A DNA stretch of 64,000 nucleotides from Pseudomonas paeninsulae. GTDB lineage: Bacteria; Pseudomonadota; Gammaproteobacteria; Pseudomonadales; Pseudomonadaceae. The notes beneath the pieces are model-generated. The model was not told the DNA's origin and did no database searches. It saw nothing but the letters and a program-made list of their open reading frames with translations. The stretch lies in contig NZ_CP141799.1 of the NCBI RefSeq assembly GCF_035621475.1, positions 124,001 through 188,000 on the forward strand, written 5' to 3'. A program made the translations under genes and the position numbers. Every line of letters begins with the position of its first letter. Within the stretch, counting starts at the first letter, position 1. Below are positions 55,651-64,000 of the stretch, in pieces.

Positions 55651-57336
55651 TCAGCTGCGCTGCGGGGTTTGGCGCACCGCTGCGCTGCCCGCCACATAGT
55701 AGGGCGCAGTGCTGCGTGGCAGCGGAGTACGCCCGCGGATTTTGTCGGCGATCTTCTCGGCCATCATGATGGTCGGTGCATTGAGGTTGCCGGTGGTGAT
55801 CAGCGGCATAATCGATGCGTCGACCACTCGCAGGCCCTGCATCCCGTGCACGCGGCCCTGGCCATCGACCACCGCCATGGCGTCTTCGCCCATCTTGCAG
55901 GAGCAGGACGGGTGGAAGGCGGTTTCTGCATGATCGCGGACGAAGGCATCCAGTTCGGCGTCGCTCTGCACCGCGGCGCCGGGGCTGAGTTCGCGACCGC
56001 GGAAGGGATCGAGTGCCGATTGGTTCATGATCTCGCGGGTGATGCGGATGCCGTCGCGAAACTCCTGCCAGTCCTGTGGGTTGGCCATGTAGTTGAACAG
56101 GATACTCGGGTGTTGGCGCGGGTCTTTCGACGTGGCCTGGACGCGACCGCGGCTCGGTGAGCGCATGGAGCCGACATGGGCCTGGAAGCCGTGTTCCTTG
56201 ACCGCGTTGCTGCCGTTGTAATTGATCGCCACCGGCAGGAAGTGGTACTGGATGTTCGGCCACTCGAAGTCGGCGCTGGTGCGGATGAAACCACCGGCCT
56301 CGAACTGGTTGCTGGCGCCGGTGCCCTTACCGAGGAACATCCACTCGGCGCCGATCTTCGGCTGGTTCCACCATTGCAGCGCCGGGTACAGCGAGACCGG
56401 CTGCTTGCAGGCGTACTGCAGGTACATCTCCAGGTGGTCCTGGAGGTTCTCGCCGACTCCGGGCAGCTCGTGTACCAGCGCAATGTCCAGGTCGCGCAGC
56501 AGCGCGGCCGGGCCGACGCCCGAGCGCTGGAGGATCTGCGGCGAGGCAATGGCCCCGCTGCACAGCAGCACTTCGCGGCGCGCTTTGACGGTGGTCGGAG
56601 TAGTGCTGTCGCCCTGCAGGTAGTCGACACCGATGGCGCGCTTACCGCTGAACAGGATGCGATCGGTCAGGGCGTGGGTGACGATGGTCAGGTTCGGCCG
56701 GCCCTTGGCCTGGTCGAGATAACCGCGCGCGGTACTGGCGCGCCGGCCCTTGGGGGTCACGGTACGGTCCATCGGGCCGAAGCCTTCCTGCTGGAAGCCG
56801 TTCAAGTCGTCGGTACGCGGGTAACCCGCCTGCACGCCTGCCTCGACCATGGCGTGGAACAGTGGATTGTTGCCGGTCTTCGGCGTGCACACGCTAACCG
56901 GGCCATCGCCGCCGTGGTAAGCGTTGGCGCCGCTGTCGCGGCTCTCGGCCTTGCGGAAATACGGCAGGCAGTCCAGATAGCTCCAGTCTTCCAGGCCCTT
57001 GTCCTTGGCCCAGCCGTCGTAGTCGAGGGCGTTACCGCGGATGTAGCACATGCCGTTGATCAGCGATGAGCCACCCAGGCCTTTGCCGCGCCCGCATTCC
57101 ATGCGCCGGTTGTTCATGAAGGGTTCCGGCTCGGTCTCGTAGGCCCAGTTGTAGCGGCGGCCCTGCAGCGGGAAGGCCAGTGCCGCGGGCATCTGGGTGC
57201 GGAAATCCAGGCGGTAGTCCGGGCCGCCGGCTTCCAGCAGCAACACGCTGACGTCGGCATCCTCGGTCAGGCGAGTGGCCAGCACGTTACCGGCCGAGCC
57301 GGCGCCGATGATGATGTAGTCGAATTCTTGGGACAT
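55651..57336 (-). CDS. betA: Choline dehydrogenase
   Basis: FAD-dependent GMC oxidoreductase that oxidises choline to betaine aldehyde at the membrane. The 561-residue protein has the dinucleotide fold [20 protein letters not shown] at 7-26, the GMC signature [15 protein letters not shown] near 83, and the catalytic histidine region [20 protein letters not shown] near 465. AGGAGGTTTCA precedes the ATG. It follows betB with a 228-bp spacer that holds a palindromic repeat, and should be cotranscribed with betI and betB. Confidence 0.96.
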   Translation of the reverse strand: MSQEFDYIIIGAGSAGNVLATRLTEDADVSVLLLEAGGPDYRLDFRTQMPAALAFPLQGRRYNWAYETEPEPFMNNRRMECGRGKGLGGSSLINGMCYIRGNALDYDGWAKDKGLEDWSYLDCLPYFRKAESRDSGANAYHGGDGPVSVCTPKTGNNPLFHAMVEAGVQAGYPRTDDLNGFQQEGFGPMDRTVTPKGRRASTARGYLDQAKGRPNLTIVTHALTDRILFSGKRAIGVDYLQGDSTTPTTVKARREVLLCSGAIASPQILQRSGVGPAALLRDLDIALVHELPGVGENLQDHLEMYLQYACKQPVSLYPALQWWNQPKIGAEWMFLGKGTGASNQFEAGGFIRTSADFEWPNIQYHFLPVAINYNGSNAVKEHGFQAHVGSMRSPSRGRVQATSKDPRQHPSILFNYMANPQDWQEFRDGIRITREIMNQSALDPFRGRELSPGAAVQSDAELDAFVRDHAETAFHPSCSCKMGEDAMAVVDGQGRVHGMQGLRVVDASIMPLITTGNLNAPTIMMAEKIADKIRGRTPLPRSTAPYYVAGSAAVRQTPQRS

Positions 57337-57390
57337 TGAAACCTCCTGCTATAAGCCTGTAGGCAAGTCCCGAGGCTTTCTGCAGCTTTT

Positions 57391-57549
57391 CGTAGGGAGG
57401 GTTAGGCGCCGGGCATAGTCGGGGCCTGTATCCGATCGTTGTGCGCCGTAACCCGCCGGGTTGAACCCTGTCGCGGGCTGGTGGGTTATGCGGCGTCTTG
57501 CCCGCGTCGCGCGTGAGCGTGCTGCCCGGCGCCGCTAACCCACTCTACG
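57391..57549. repeat. Interspersed intergenic palindrome between betB and betA
   Basis: CGTAGGGAGGGTTAGGCGCC at the left end mirrors GGCGCCGCTAACCCACTCTACG, whose arms are about 25 bp, at the right end, enclosing GGGTTGAACCC and GGGTTATGCGGCG. It shares ends with the unit at 40168-40259. It may reduce readthrough from betB into betA or protect the betB message. Confidence 0.65.
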
Positions 57550-57564
57550 GGTCGCTGAAAGGGC

Positions 57565-59037
57565 TCAAAACACCGAGGCGTAGTCGCCCAGTTCGACCTC
57601 GACCGACTTGGTCTGGGTGTAATGCTCCAGGGTGCTCAGGCCATTCTCGCGGCCGATCCCGGACTGCTTGTAGCCGCCCACTGGCATTTCCGCCGGCGAT
57701 TCGCCCCAGGTATTGATCCAGCAAATACCGGCTTCCAGCTGGTGGATCACCCGGTGTGCGCGCGCCAAATCACGGGTCACCACGCCAGCCGCCAGGCCGT
57801 AGTCGGTGTCGTTGGCGCGGCGGATCACTTCGTCTTCGCTGTCATAGACCAGGATGCTCATCACCGGGCCGAAGATTTCTTCGCGCACGATGGTCATGGC
57901 GTCGGTGCAATCGGTGAACACGGTCGGCGCGACATAGGCGCCCTGGGCGAATTCACCGTGGCTGACCCGCTCGCCGCCGATCAGCAGGCGTGCGCCTTCG
58001 CTGCGGCCCTTGGCGATGTAATCGAGTACGCTCTCCATATGGGCCACGCTGACCAGCGGGCCGAAGTTGGTGTTGTCGTCCTGCGGATTGCCCAGGCGAA
58101 TGCGCTTGACCCGCTCCAGCACCTTGCTCTCGAAGCGTGCCTGCAGCATGCGCGGCACGAACACCCGGGTGCCGTTGGTGCAGACCTGACCGGAACTATA
58201 GAAGTTGGCCATCATCGCGATGTCGGCGGCGCGGTCGAGGTCGGCGTCCTCGAAGATGATCAGCGGCGATTTACCGCCCAGCTCCATGGTCACTGCCTTC
58301 AGCGAGGAGCTGGAGGCGCTGGCCATGACCTTCTTGCCGGTAACGGTGCCACCGGTGAAGGAAATCTTCTCGATGCCTGGGTGTTCGGTCAGCCACTGGC
58401 CGACTTCACGGCCGCTGCCGGTGAGCACGTTGAACACACCATCCGGCAGGCCGGCCTCGGTGTAGATCTCGGCCAGCTTGAGGGTGGTCAGCGAGGTGAC
58501 TTCGCTGGGCTTGAAGATCATCGCGTTGCCAGCGGCCAGGGCCGGGGCGGATTTCCACAGGGCGATCTGGATCGGGTAGTTCCACGCGCCAATACCGGCG
58601 ACCACGCCCAGCGGCTCGCGGCGGGTGTAGACGAACGCACTGTCGCGCAGGGGAATCTGCTGGCCTTCGATGGCGGGCACCAGGCCGGCGTAATACTCGA
58701 GCACGTCGGCGCCGGTGACGATATCGACGGAGCGGGTTTCCGACAGCGGCTTGCCGGTGTCGAGGGTTTCCAGCTCGGCCAGCTCGTCGTTACGTTCACG
58801 CAGGATCTCCACTGCCTTGCGCAGGATGCGCGAACGCTGCATGGCGGTCATCGCCGCCCACACCTTCTGCCCTGCGGTGGCGCTGGCTACTGCGTGTTCG
58901 ACGTCGGCCTGGCTGGCGCGCTGGACGTTGGCGAGCACTTCACCATTGGCCGGATTGATGCTTTCGAAGGTGGCGCCGCTGGTCGAATCGACATAGCGAC
59001 CACCGATGTAAAGCTTCTGTTCGTCGAATCGGGCCAT
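57565..59037 (-). CDS. betB: Betaine aldehyde dehydrogenase
   Basis: Oxidises betaine aldehyde to glycine betaine. The 490-residue aldehyde dehydrogenase has the NAD/Glu region [20 protein letters not shown] near 250 and the catalytic cysteine in [18 protein letters not shown] near 286. It opens [18 protein letters not shown], so I take the ATG at 59037 (with GAGAGGATTCAACC upstream) rather than the 11-codon extension. It is the middle gene of betI-betB-betA. Confidence 0.97.
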   Translation of the reverse strand: MARFDEQKLYIGGRYVDSTSGATFESINPANGEVLANVQRASQADVEHAVASATAGQKVWAAMTAMQRSRILRKAVEILRERNDELAELETLDTGKPLSETRSVDIVTGADVLEYYAGLVPAIEGQQIPLRDSAFVYTRREPLGVVAGIGAWNYPIQIALWKSAPALAAGNAMIFKPSEVTSLTTLKLAEIYTEAGLPDGVFNVLTGSGREVGQWLTEHPGIEKISFTGGTVTGKKVMASASSSSLKAVTMELGGKSPLIIFEDADLDRAADIAMMANFYSSGQVCTNGTRVFVPRMLQARFESKVLERVKRIRLGNPQDDNTNFGPLVSVAHMESVLDYIAKGRSEGARLLIGGERVSHGEFAQGAYVAPTVFTDCTDAMTIVREEIFGPVMSILVYDSEDEVIRRANDTDYGLAAGVVTRDLARAHRVIHQLEAGICWINTWGESPAEMPVGGYKQSGIGRENGLSTLEHYTQTKSVEVELGDYASVF

Positions 59038-59182
59038 GGTTGAATCCTCTCGTGTCTGTGGTCTTCGCAAGGCTGGCTGGCGACTTCAGTGCGCCTTGGC
59101 CAGATGGATCGGCAGGTTCAAATGTCGCGTGCGGCGACAATCTCCCGGCTGGAAAGAGTGGAAATCAGCCTACGGTATTTTT

Positions 59183-59196
59183 ATTGAACGATCAAT
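59183..59196. promoter_or_regulatory. BetI operator upstream of betB
   Basis: ATTGA-ACGA-TCAAT is a perfect inverted repeat in TTTTTATTGAACGATCAA, 146 bp before betB in a 332-bp spacer. The same 18 bases recur upstream of betI. BetI repressors bind such a site and release it when choline is present. The remaining spacer shows no gene. Confidence 0.75.
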
Positions 59197-59369
59197 CAAT
59201 GAAAATAATCCAGAGCGACCTGTGGCGGTCTGGATGCGACAAGCGCGCTGTTGAGGCGGGGTGGTCATTGCGCAGCGCGCGCTGGCGCCGGCCGAGTGTT
59301 CTGCGCCTGCGGTTCAGGGAAATTACCGAGCTTTTCGAGCGTGCCCGGCTTGCCTGCGAACGTGCAGGC

Positions 59370-59978
59370 TCAGGCGGCGCGGTGCTCGGGCTGCTTCTTG
59401 GCCAATTGCTGGTCGAGATAGTCGTAGGCGATCTGGATCGCCTGTTCGGTGTCGAAGCTGCCGCCGGACAACGCCCCGCGCAGCCAAAGACCGTCGATCA
59501 AGGCGGCCAGGCCGCGCGAGGCGGTGCGGGCCTGCTGCACGGGGAGCACGCGGCGGAACTGACCGCACAGGTTGGAATACAGGCGGTGGTCGTTGACCCG
59601 CTGTAAGCGCCGTAGTGCAGGCTGATGCATGCTGCTGGCCCAGAAGGCCAGCCAGGTTTTCATGGCTGGGCCGCTGATCTGGCTGGCGTCGAAGTTGCTG
59701 TCGATTATTGCCCGTAGGTGCGCGCGCGGGCTGTTGTCCTTGAGCGCGGCCCGGCGTGCGCGCACCGCATTGCTCAGGGCCTGCATCAGGTGGCGCATGG
59801 TGGCGTCGAGTAGGCCGTTCTTGTCCTTGAAATAGTGGCTGATGATGCCATTGGAAACCCCAGCCAGCCGGGCAATATAGGCAATGCTGGCATCGCCCAT
59901 GCCGACCTGATCGACGGCTTCGAGGGTGGCCGCAATCAGTTGCGAGCGGCGGATCGGTTGCATTCCGACCTTGGGCAT
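59370..59978 (-). CDS. betI: Choline-responsive TetR-type repressor BetI
   Basis: A 202-residue TetR-family repressor of the choline genes. The DNA-binding part is [20 protein letters not shown] and [20 protein letters not shown] (about residues 27-70); the ligand domain contains the conserved [20 protein letters not shown]. Length (about 195-202) matches BetI. It heads the betI-betB-betA set, with BetI sites both before its own start and before betB, so it controls the whole set in response to choline. Confidence 0.95.
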   Translation of the reverse strand: MPKVGMQPIRRSQLIAATLEAVDQVGMGDASIAYIARLAGVSNGIISHYFKDKNGLLDATMRHLMQALSNAVRARRAALKDNSPRAHLRAIIDSNFDASQISGPAMKTWLAFWASSMHQPALRRLQRVNDHRLYSNLCGQFRRVLPVQQARTASRGLAALIDGLWLRGALSGGSFDTEQAIQIAYDYLDQQLAKKQPEHRAA

Positions 59979-60035
59979 CGGTGTCTCCGTGGGTTGAGTT
60001 TTTTTCTGAGTGGAGCGCAGTCTAGGACGATTTTT

Positions 60036-60049
60036 ATTGAACGATCAAA
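60036..60049. promoter_or_regulatory. BetI operator upstream of betI
   Basis: ATTGAACGATCAAA within TTTTTATTGAACGATCAA repeats the betB site exactly over 18 bases, with one mismatch in the last half-site position. It lies 58 bp before the betI start, giving autoregulation. Confidence 0.72.
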
Positions 60050-60161
60050 CAAATATGCCGTTTTGCCCATGACTCGCCGGTGTGGCTGGGCAGATAGCAA
60101 CCCCTCCGGCCGGGTTGGCAGAGCCCCGTACAGTGACAGCAGCGGGCTCTAGCATTACAAT

Positions 60162-60175
60162 TTGATTAACATCAA
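60162..60175 (+). promoter_or_regulatory. Exact Anr/Dnr (FNR-type) box before the RHH gene
   Basis: TTGAT-TAAC-ATCAA matches the consensus TTGAT-N4-ATCAA at every position and is embedded in a longer perfect palindrome, AATTTGAT-TAAC-ATCAAATT (60159-60178). It ends 21 bp before the RHH start codon. For class II activation the start site would lie about 42 bp downstream, inside the gene, so repression or RHH autoregulation fits the place better. Confidence 0.55.
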
Positions 60176-60196
60176 ATTTAAGCGATTGGCGATTTT

Positions 60197-60385
60197 ATGG
60201 AAAGCAAGACTGCGCGTCTCACCGTGCTGATTGATCCGGTCAAGAAGAAGGCGTTCGAGGAACTGTGCGCCGGGCAGGACCTGACCCCGTCCCAGGTCGT
60301 GCGCCAACTGATCCGCGATTACCTCGAGAGCCACGGCGTCACCTACGCCACCCAGAGCAAGCATGGGCCAAGCGCCAAGGCATGA
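60197..60385 (+). CDS. Small ribbon-helix-helix protein
   Basis: A 62-residue protein: TARLTVLIDPVKKKAFEELC forms the beta strand and first helix and LTPSQVVRQLIRDYLESHGV the second, the layout of CopG/Arc-type DNA-binding dimers. The start at 60197 is where the fold begins; the ribosome site is weak. No toxin gene lies beside it, so it is unlikely to be an antitoxin. A 20-bp perfect palindrome in its promoter is a plausible autoregulatory site. Confidence 0.8.
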   Translation: MESKTARLTVLIDPVKKKAFEELCAGQDLTPSQVVRQLIRDYLESHGVTYATQSKHGPSAKA

Positions 60386-60395
60386 TCCGCTGAGC

Positions 60396-60568
60396 GGCTG
60401 TGAAAAAACTCCCGCCTACTGCGGCCGCCTCCAAACGACCGCTACGGCGTTGCGCTACGTGAAAAGCAGGGTCATTTAGCTCACTAAACTCCCCTGCTTT
60501 TCACGCAGCGCGCCTTGCCGCGAACGCCTGGAGACGGTCTCGCGACGGCGCTTGATATTTTCACAGCC
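60396..60568. mobile_element. MITE-like palindromic element
   Basis: A 173-bp unit with ends GGCTGTGAAAA (60396-60406) and TTTTCACAGCC (60558-60568). A second complementary pair, GTGAAAAGCAGGG and CCCTGCTTTTCAC, lies at the centre, flanked by GCGCTAC and GCAGCGC. CTGAGCGGCT occurs at 60390-60399 and again at 60570-60579, possibly a target-site duplication. There is no gene inside. It separates the RHH and sulP genes. Confidence 0.6.
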
Positions 60569-60610
60569 TCTGAGCGGCTCACCCTGCTGCCCGGCCACGC
60601 CTTGGCTGGC

Positions 60611-62272
60611 TCAGCTCTGGCCCGGTACCTGCTCGCGCTCCTCGTAGGCGCCCAGCGCGGCGTTGAAGTCGGTGTGATAATGCGCCGCGCCGATCTCTTG
60701 CAGGATGCCCGCCTTATCCAGCTTGGCCAGCACCTTGGGGTTCGCCTCGCAGAGTTTCACTACGATCTTGCGTTTGTGCAGTTGCTGGATGACTTCCTCC
60801 AGCGTTTGCAGGCCGGTGATATCCATGAACGGCACGCGGTTCAGGCGAATCACCAGCAAGCGTGGGTCGGTGTGGGTTTGTGCCAGCGCCCGCTCGAAGG
60901 TCTCTGCTGCCGCAAAGAACAGCGGCCCTTCAATCGTGTACACCAGCACGCCGGCTGGCAGGCGACTATGACCGCCGACGCGTAACTCCGCCTCTAGTTC
61001 TTGTTCGACGACCTGCTGCACTTCCACGGAGGTGGCCATGCGGTGCATGAAATGCAGCATCGCCAGGATCACGCCGATGTTCACGGCAACCACCAGGTCA
61101 CTGAATACCGTCAGGCCGAAGGTGATCAGCAGAATCGCCACGTCTGCCCGTGGAGCGCGCTGCACCATGCGCTTGAAATGCCGCAGTTCGCTCATGTTGT
61201 AGGCGACCACGAAGAGGATTGCCGCCAGTGCACACAACGGAATGTCCGCGGCCAGCGGGGCCAGGAACAGGATGATCAGCAGCAGGGTGATCGCGTGCAT
61301 GATGCCGGCGAGTGGGCTGGTGCCGCCGTTACGGATATTGGTTGCCGTGCGCGCAATCGCGCCAGTGGCGGCGAAGCCGCCGAATAAAGGGGTGAGCAGG
61401 TTGGCAATGCCCTGGCCGACCAGTTCCTGGTTGGAGTCATGCTTGGTGGCCGTCATGCCGTCGGCTACCACGGCCGACAGCAGCGACTCGATCGCCCCCA
61501 GCATGGCAATCGCAAAGGCCGGGCCGATCAGCTCGATAATCCGTGGCAAGGTGACTTCAGGTAGACCGAAATCCGGCAGGCCCTGGGGGATGCCGCCAAA
61601 GGCACTGCCGATCGTGGCCACGCCATTGAAGTGAAAAAACGACTGGATAAGCGTGACCACCAGCATCGCCACCAGCGGGCCGGGCACGCGCTTGAGCCCC
61701 GGTAACTTGGGCGACAGCAGCACCAGGTTCAGGCTGAGGAGGGCCAACAGCGTGGTTGCCGGGTGCAATTGCGGTAGCACCTGGAGCAAATGCCAGAACT
61801 TCTCATGAAAGTGCTCACCGCCGACTGTGGGCAAGCCGAAGAAGTATTGCCATTGGCCGACCCAGATGATCACCCCGATCCCGGCCGTGAAGCCGACGAT
61901 CACCGGGGCGGGAATGAATTTGATCACTGAGCCAAGCCGGGTAATCCCCAGCAACAGCAGCATGACGCCGGCCATCATGGTGGCGATCTGCAGGCCGTCG
62001 ATGCCGTGCGCGGCCGTGATGCTCGCCAGGATCACAATGAACGCGCCGGTTGGTCCGGCGATTTGCACGCGACTGCCGCCAAACAGGGATACCAGCACGC
62101 CGGCAATGATCGCCGTATAGATGCCTTGCTCCGGCTTGACCCCCGAGGCAATGGCAAAGGCCATTGCCAGCGGCAGCGCAACTATCCCGACGATTACACC
62201 GGAGACCAGATTGCTCAGCCAGTGCTTGCGCCCCAGCAAACCGGCCTTCCACGCTTCACGTACTGCAATCAT
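60611..62272 (-). CDS. SulP family inorganic anion transporter with STAS domain
   Basis: A 553-residue membrane transporter for sulfate, bicarbonate or a related anion. It has the SulP block ALPLAMAFAIASGVKPEQGI (about 33-52), FGGSRVQIAGPTGAFIVILA, many helices up to about residue 400, and a C-terminal STAS domain with VIRLNRVPFMDITGLQTLEE near 485 (the DxTG switch region). The true substrate is unknown. A perfect palindrome in its divergent promoter (62305) suggests control by a dimeric repressor, but no such gene adjoins. Confidence 0.92.
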   Translation of the reverse strand: MIAVREAWKAGLLGRKHWLSNLVSGVIVGIVALPLAMAFAIASGVKPEQGIYTAIIAGVLVSLFGGSRVQIAGPTGAFIVILASITAAHGIDGLQIATMMAGVMLLLLGITRLGSVIKFIPAPVIVGFTAGIGVIIWVGQWQYFFGLPTVGGEHFHEKFWHLLQVLPQLHPATTLLALLSLNLVLLSPKLPGLKRVPGPLVAMLVVTLIQSFFHFNGVATIGSAFGGIPQGLPDFGLPEVTLPRIIELIGPAFAIAMLGAIESLLSAVVADGMTATKHDSNQELVGQGIANLLTPLFGGFAATGAIARTATNIRNGGTSPLAGIMHAITLLLIILFLAPLAADIPLCALAAILFVVAYNMSELRHFKRMVQRAPRADVAILLITFGLTVFSDLVVAVNIGVILAMLHFMHRMATSVEVQQVVEQELEAELRVGGHSRLPAGVLVYTIEGPLFFAAAETFERALAQTHTDPRLLVIRLNRVPFMDITGLQTLEEVIQQLHKRKIVVKLCEANPKVLAKLDKAGILQEIGAAHYHTDFNAALGAYEEREQVPGQS

Positions 62273-62304
62273 GGCGAGCTCCTCAGCGAGTGCATGTGCG
62301 TGAT

Positions 62305-62325
62305 ATTATCATGTGGTGATAATAA
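62305..62325. promoter_or_regulatory. Palindromic operator before the SulP gene
   Basis: TATTATCA (62305-62312) and TGATAATA (62318-62325) pair perfectly around TGTGG. The site lies 33 bp before the SulP start and 122 bp before the divergent small gene, in the core of both promoters. Confidence 0.6.
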
Positions 62326-62446
62326 AACGGCTCTTTGCTCGACCGCCCCTAGACTCGTGCCAGGCCTTTTCTGGCTGAGGCAAGCGGTACCGGCGACTGA
62401 CATTGAGCGCACAGGAGTGCGCGAGCACCAACCAGCGGATGACCAG

Positions 62447-62677
62447 ATGAACCGTAACGACGTTAAAACCAAACATGCCGAGGGCGTCACCTTTGACACC
62501 CATGTGATTGCCAACCCGACCAGCCTCAAAGAGTGGATCGTGTTCTTCAAGAAAGATGCGGGGAGAAGCTATTTCCTGGTCGACGAACGCGAGGAGGTCG
62601 AATCATTTATCCATCTGGATGACTTGATCGACGAGTTGCGCGAGCTGGGGATCAAGAACGCCGAGATCCACTTCTAA
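62447..62677 (+). CDS. Small acidic cytoplasmic protein, unknown
   Basis: A 76-residue soluble protein: MNRNDVKTKHAEGVTFDTHV, then SLKEWIVFFKKDAGRSYFLV and an acidic helical end (DEREEVESFIHLDDLIDELR). No known domain is recognised. The ATG at 62447 is chosen because similarity to other proteins of this type would start there; the ribosome site is weak. It is divergent from sulP across the palindrome at 62305, which makes joint regulation likely. Confidence 0.6.
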   Translation: MNRNDVKTKHAEGVTFDTHVIANPTSLKEWIVFFKKDAGRSYFLVDEREEVESFIHLDDLIDELRELGIKNAEIHF

Positions 62678-63036
62678 GCGTCGAAGCGGGCACCTTCCTG
62701 AGGGGAGCGGAGCGTCTCCCAAAAACCATAGGGGGGCGGACTACTATTAAGCAGAGGGCGTGGTCAGCAAAACCGTGATCTAACTCCTCTGATGTGGATC
62801 GGCCTGCCGCTGATCCTGCCGCTCTATGAGTTCGGCCGGGGGGGCTTCGCCATCCGCCCGGTTTGGGAAGCCGCTGGGCAGCGTGTGGCCTGTGCAAGCC
62901 TCATGGCTTACCGCTCGGCCGGCGTCGCGGTGCTGTTGCAGTGCCTTGCTAGACTGATAATTGATGAGTTCTCTGTGCGAGCCTGTTGTGCACGGCGGGA
63001 GAAGACCTTTTCTGGCTGCTTGATTGGAGGTTGACG
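62678..63036. other. Gene-free spacer before the exported protein gene
   Basis: The stretch contains no open frame with coding character on either strand. A G-run (AGGGGGGCGG near 62731) and the leader of the next gene (GGAGGTTGACG before its ATG) are the only notable parts. Confidence 0.4.
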
Positions 63037-63456
63037 ATGATCAATCGTTTTTTTGCCAGCCTGCTGGTTGCCGCCGTAGTGGGGGCGCTCGGGGTCGCGG
63101 CGAGTTACGCCGCCGAGTCTTCTCATCTGCTGGATGGCAAGACATTCGTGGGCAAGAACGGAGAAAAAGGCCACCCGCTGGCGACTGTTGAGGGGGAGGC
63201 GCTCATCTTCGCCGACGGCCTGTTCACTTCTGGTTCTTGCGAGCCCTACAACTTTGGCAGCAGCGAATACTCAACCAAGGTCGAGGGTTCGCGTATCTAC
63301 TTCGAGGTAGTCACCATCAGCCCCAGCCACGGTCAGATCGCCTGGCAGGGCGTGGTTGATGGCGATGTGGCACAAGCGACCTTCGTCTGGACCAAGGAAC
63401 GCTGGTACTGGGATACCCGTCGCGAATACTGGTTCAAGGGTACGCTGAAGCAGTAG
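63037..63456 (+). CDS. Small exported protein, unknown
   Basis: A 139-residue protein with a signal peptide (1-25, FFASLLVAAVVGALGVAASYA then AES). The mature part looks like a beta-rich, lipocalin-like fold: FADGLFTSGSCEPYNFGSSE, IYFEVVTISPSHGQIAWQGV and VDGDVAQATFVWTKERWYW. GGAGG precedes the ATG at 63037; a 17-codon upstream extension is not favoured. It is followed by a membrane protein gene after 44 bp, perhaps on the same transcript. Confidence 0.72.
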   Translation: MINRFFASLLVAAVVGALGVAASYAAESSHLLDGKTFVGKNGEKGHPLATVEGEALIFADGLFTSGSCEPYNFGSSEYSTKVEGSRIYFEVVTISPSHGQIAWQGVVDGDVAQATFVWTKERWYWDTRREYWFKGTLKQ

Positions 63457-63500
63457 GCGGGCTTCGTGCGCCCCTGTAAGTTCTCCATGGAGACCTGCCA

Positions 63501-64000
63501 ATGGCCGAACCCAGGCATACGGTTGAGCTGCCCTTGCGGTGGGCTCGCTACCTGAAGATCACACTGTTTGTGGCGCTTGTGGTGGTGCTGAATGTCGGCG
63601 GTTCCTGGCTGATGCAACAGATCGACTTCCAGCTATTTCCTCGCCACGAACCCATCATGCATGCCATGGTTCTGGGATTCGTGTTGCTCTACGTGCTGCT
63701 TATGGCCACACCTTTCATGCCGGGCATAGAGATCGGCCTGGCACTGATGTTTTTACTCGGAAGCAAGGGTGCGCTGCTTATCTACCTGTGCACGCTGGCG
63801 GCGCTGTCGATCAGTTTTGCCATAGGACGAGTCCTGTCGCCAAGCTTGTTGTGGCATCTGCTCGAGTGGTTGCACCTCAACCGTGCTGGTGCCCTGGTTC
63901 GGCAGTTGGAGCCGCTCGCTCCGGCGGCACGACTGAAACTACTCAACGACAAGACGCCCGCGGCAATTGCGCCATTTTTGCTTGAGCATCGCTGCCTGGC
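63501..64000 (+). CDS. TVP38/DedA-like (VTT domain) membrane protein, partial
   Basis: The gene starts at 63501 and is cut by the window end after about 166 codons. It has several membrane spans: YLKITLFVALVVVLNVGGSW (about 17-36), MVLGFVLLYVLLMATPFMPG and IEIGLALMFLLGSKGALLIY, then TLAALSISFAIGRVL. The FMPGIEIGLA and GSKGA...A...GR patterns match the VTT domain of TVP38/TMEM64 proteins, linked to lipid scrambling in membranes. GGAGACCTGCC precedes the ATG. Confidence 0.72.
   Translation, partial: MAEPRHTVELPLRWARYLKITLFVALVVVLNVGGSWLMQQIDFQLFPRHEPIMHAMVLGFVLLYVLLMATPFMPGIEIGLALMFLLGSKGALLIYLCTLAALSISFAIGRVLSPSLLWHLLEWLHLNRAGALVRQLEPLAPAARLKLLNDKTPAAIAPFLLEHRCL

Noticed and set aside
57622..59043. 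473-residue open frame antisense to betB
   Set aside because: Mirror of a well-supported aldehyde dehydrogenase gene, His/Gly/Asp-rich.

Overview
The window is high-GC chromosomal DNA from a gammaproteobacterium, almost certainly a Pseudomonas (sensu lato) that is not P. aeruginosa. Pseudomonas-type gene orders support this: recC-recB-recD; ppyR-hmp divergent from a NorR-type activator; gcdR divergent from gcdH-gcdG; betI-betB-betA; and split pntAA-pntAB-pntB. REP-type palindromes ending in CGCTCCTACA, paired DUF2388 genes and paired DUF1127 genes point the same way. No rRNA, tRNA, CRISPR array, intact insertion sequence or prophage is visible.

Layout. 0.1-3.9 kb: a TAXI-type TRAP transporter (binding protein plus fused permease). 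3.9-12.9 kb: an orphan type VI secretion (T6SS) effector island of hcp, vgrG, a DUF4123 adaptor, a VasX-like pore-forming effector and DUF6708-like membrane proteins that may be immunity proteins. It sits behind a near-consensus sigma-54 promoter and carries no T6SS structural genes. 13-18 kb: MarR/DMT exporter pair, nitroreductase, Na/Pi cotransporter and a HAD dehalogenase. 18.1-26.9 kb: recCBD. 27-34 kb: solute-binding protein, gamma-glutamyl-GABA hydrolase, AEC transporter, GFA protein, and a little-characterised DUF4105-DUF2388-DUF2388-DUF1127-DUF1127 block. 34.4-41.5 kb: proton-translocating transhydrogenase and the glutarate pathway genes. 41.7-47.3 kb: an accessory-looking stretch with a LysR regulator, a 37-residue membrane peptide, a small membrane protein, a cytochrome P450 with a MarR regulator, a Yip1-like membrane protein and an orphan SdhB paralogue. 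47.6-50.9 kb: nitric oxide detoxification. 51.3-55.6 kb: an ABC exporter with an AttH/CrtC-like lipoprotein. 55.7-60 kb: choline to betaine. 60.2-64 kb: small RHH protein, SulP transporter, small proteins, and a membrane protein running off the edge.

The most notable region is the T6SS island. The effector frame is broken by a third copy of a TGGCC pentamer; removing five bases restores a continuous 1105-residue VasX-sized protein. The vgrG frame carries a 45-bp interspersed palindrome translated in frame. The head of the presumed immunity gene is duplicated 1.1 kb downstream as a 175-bp decayed copy. Together these suggest an effector/immunity locus in flux, either phase-variable or recently inactivated.

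Other leads are two long hairpin elements without genes (MITE-like), a REP element inserted between a strong ribosome site and the signal peptide of a lipoprotein gene, a 29-bp operator in front of the P450-associated marR, an exact Anr/Dnr box overlapping the promoter of a small RHH gene, and the orphan sdhB.
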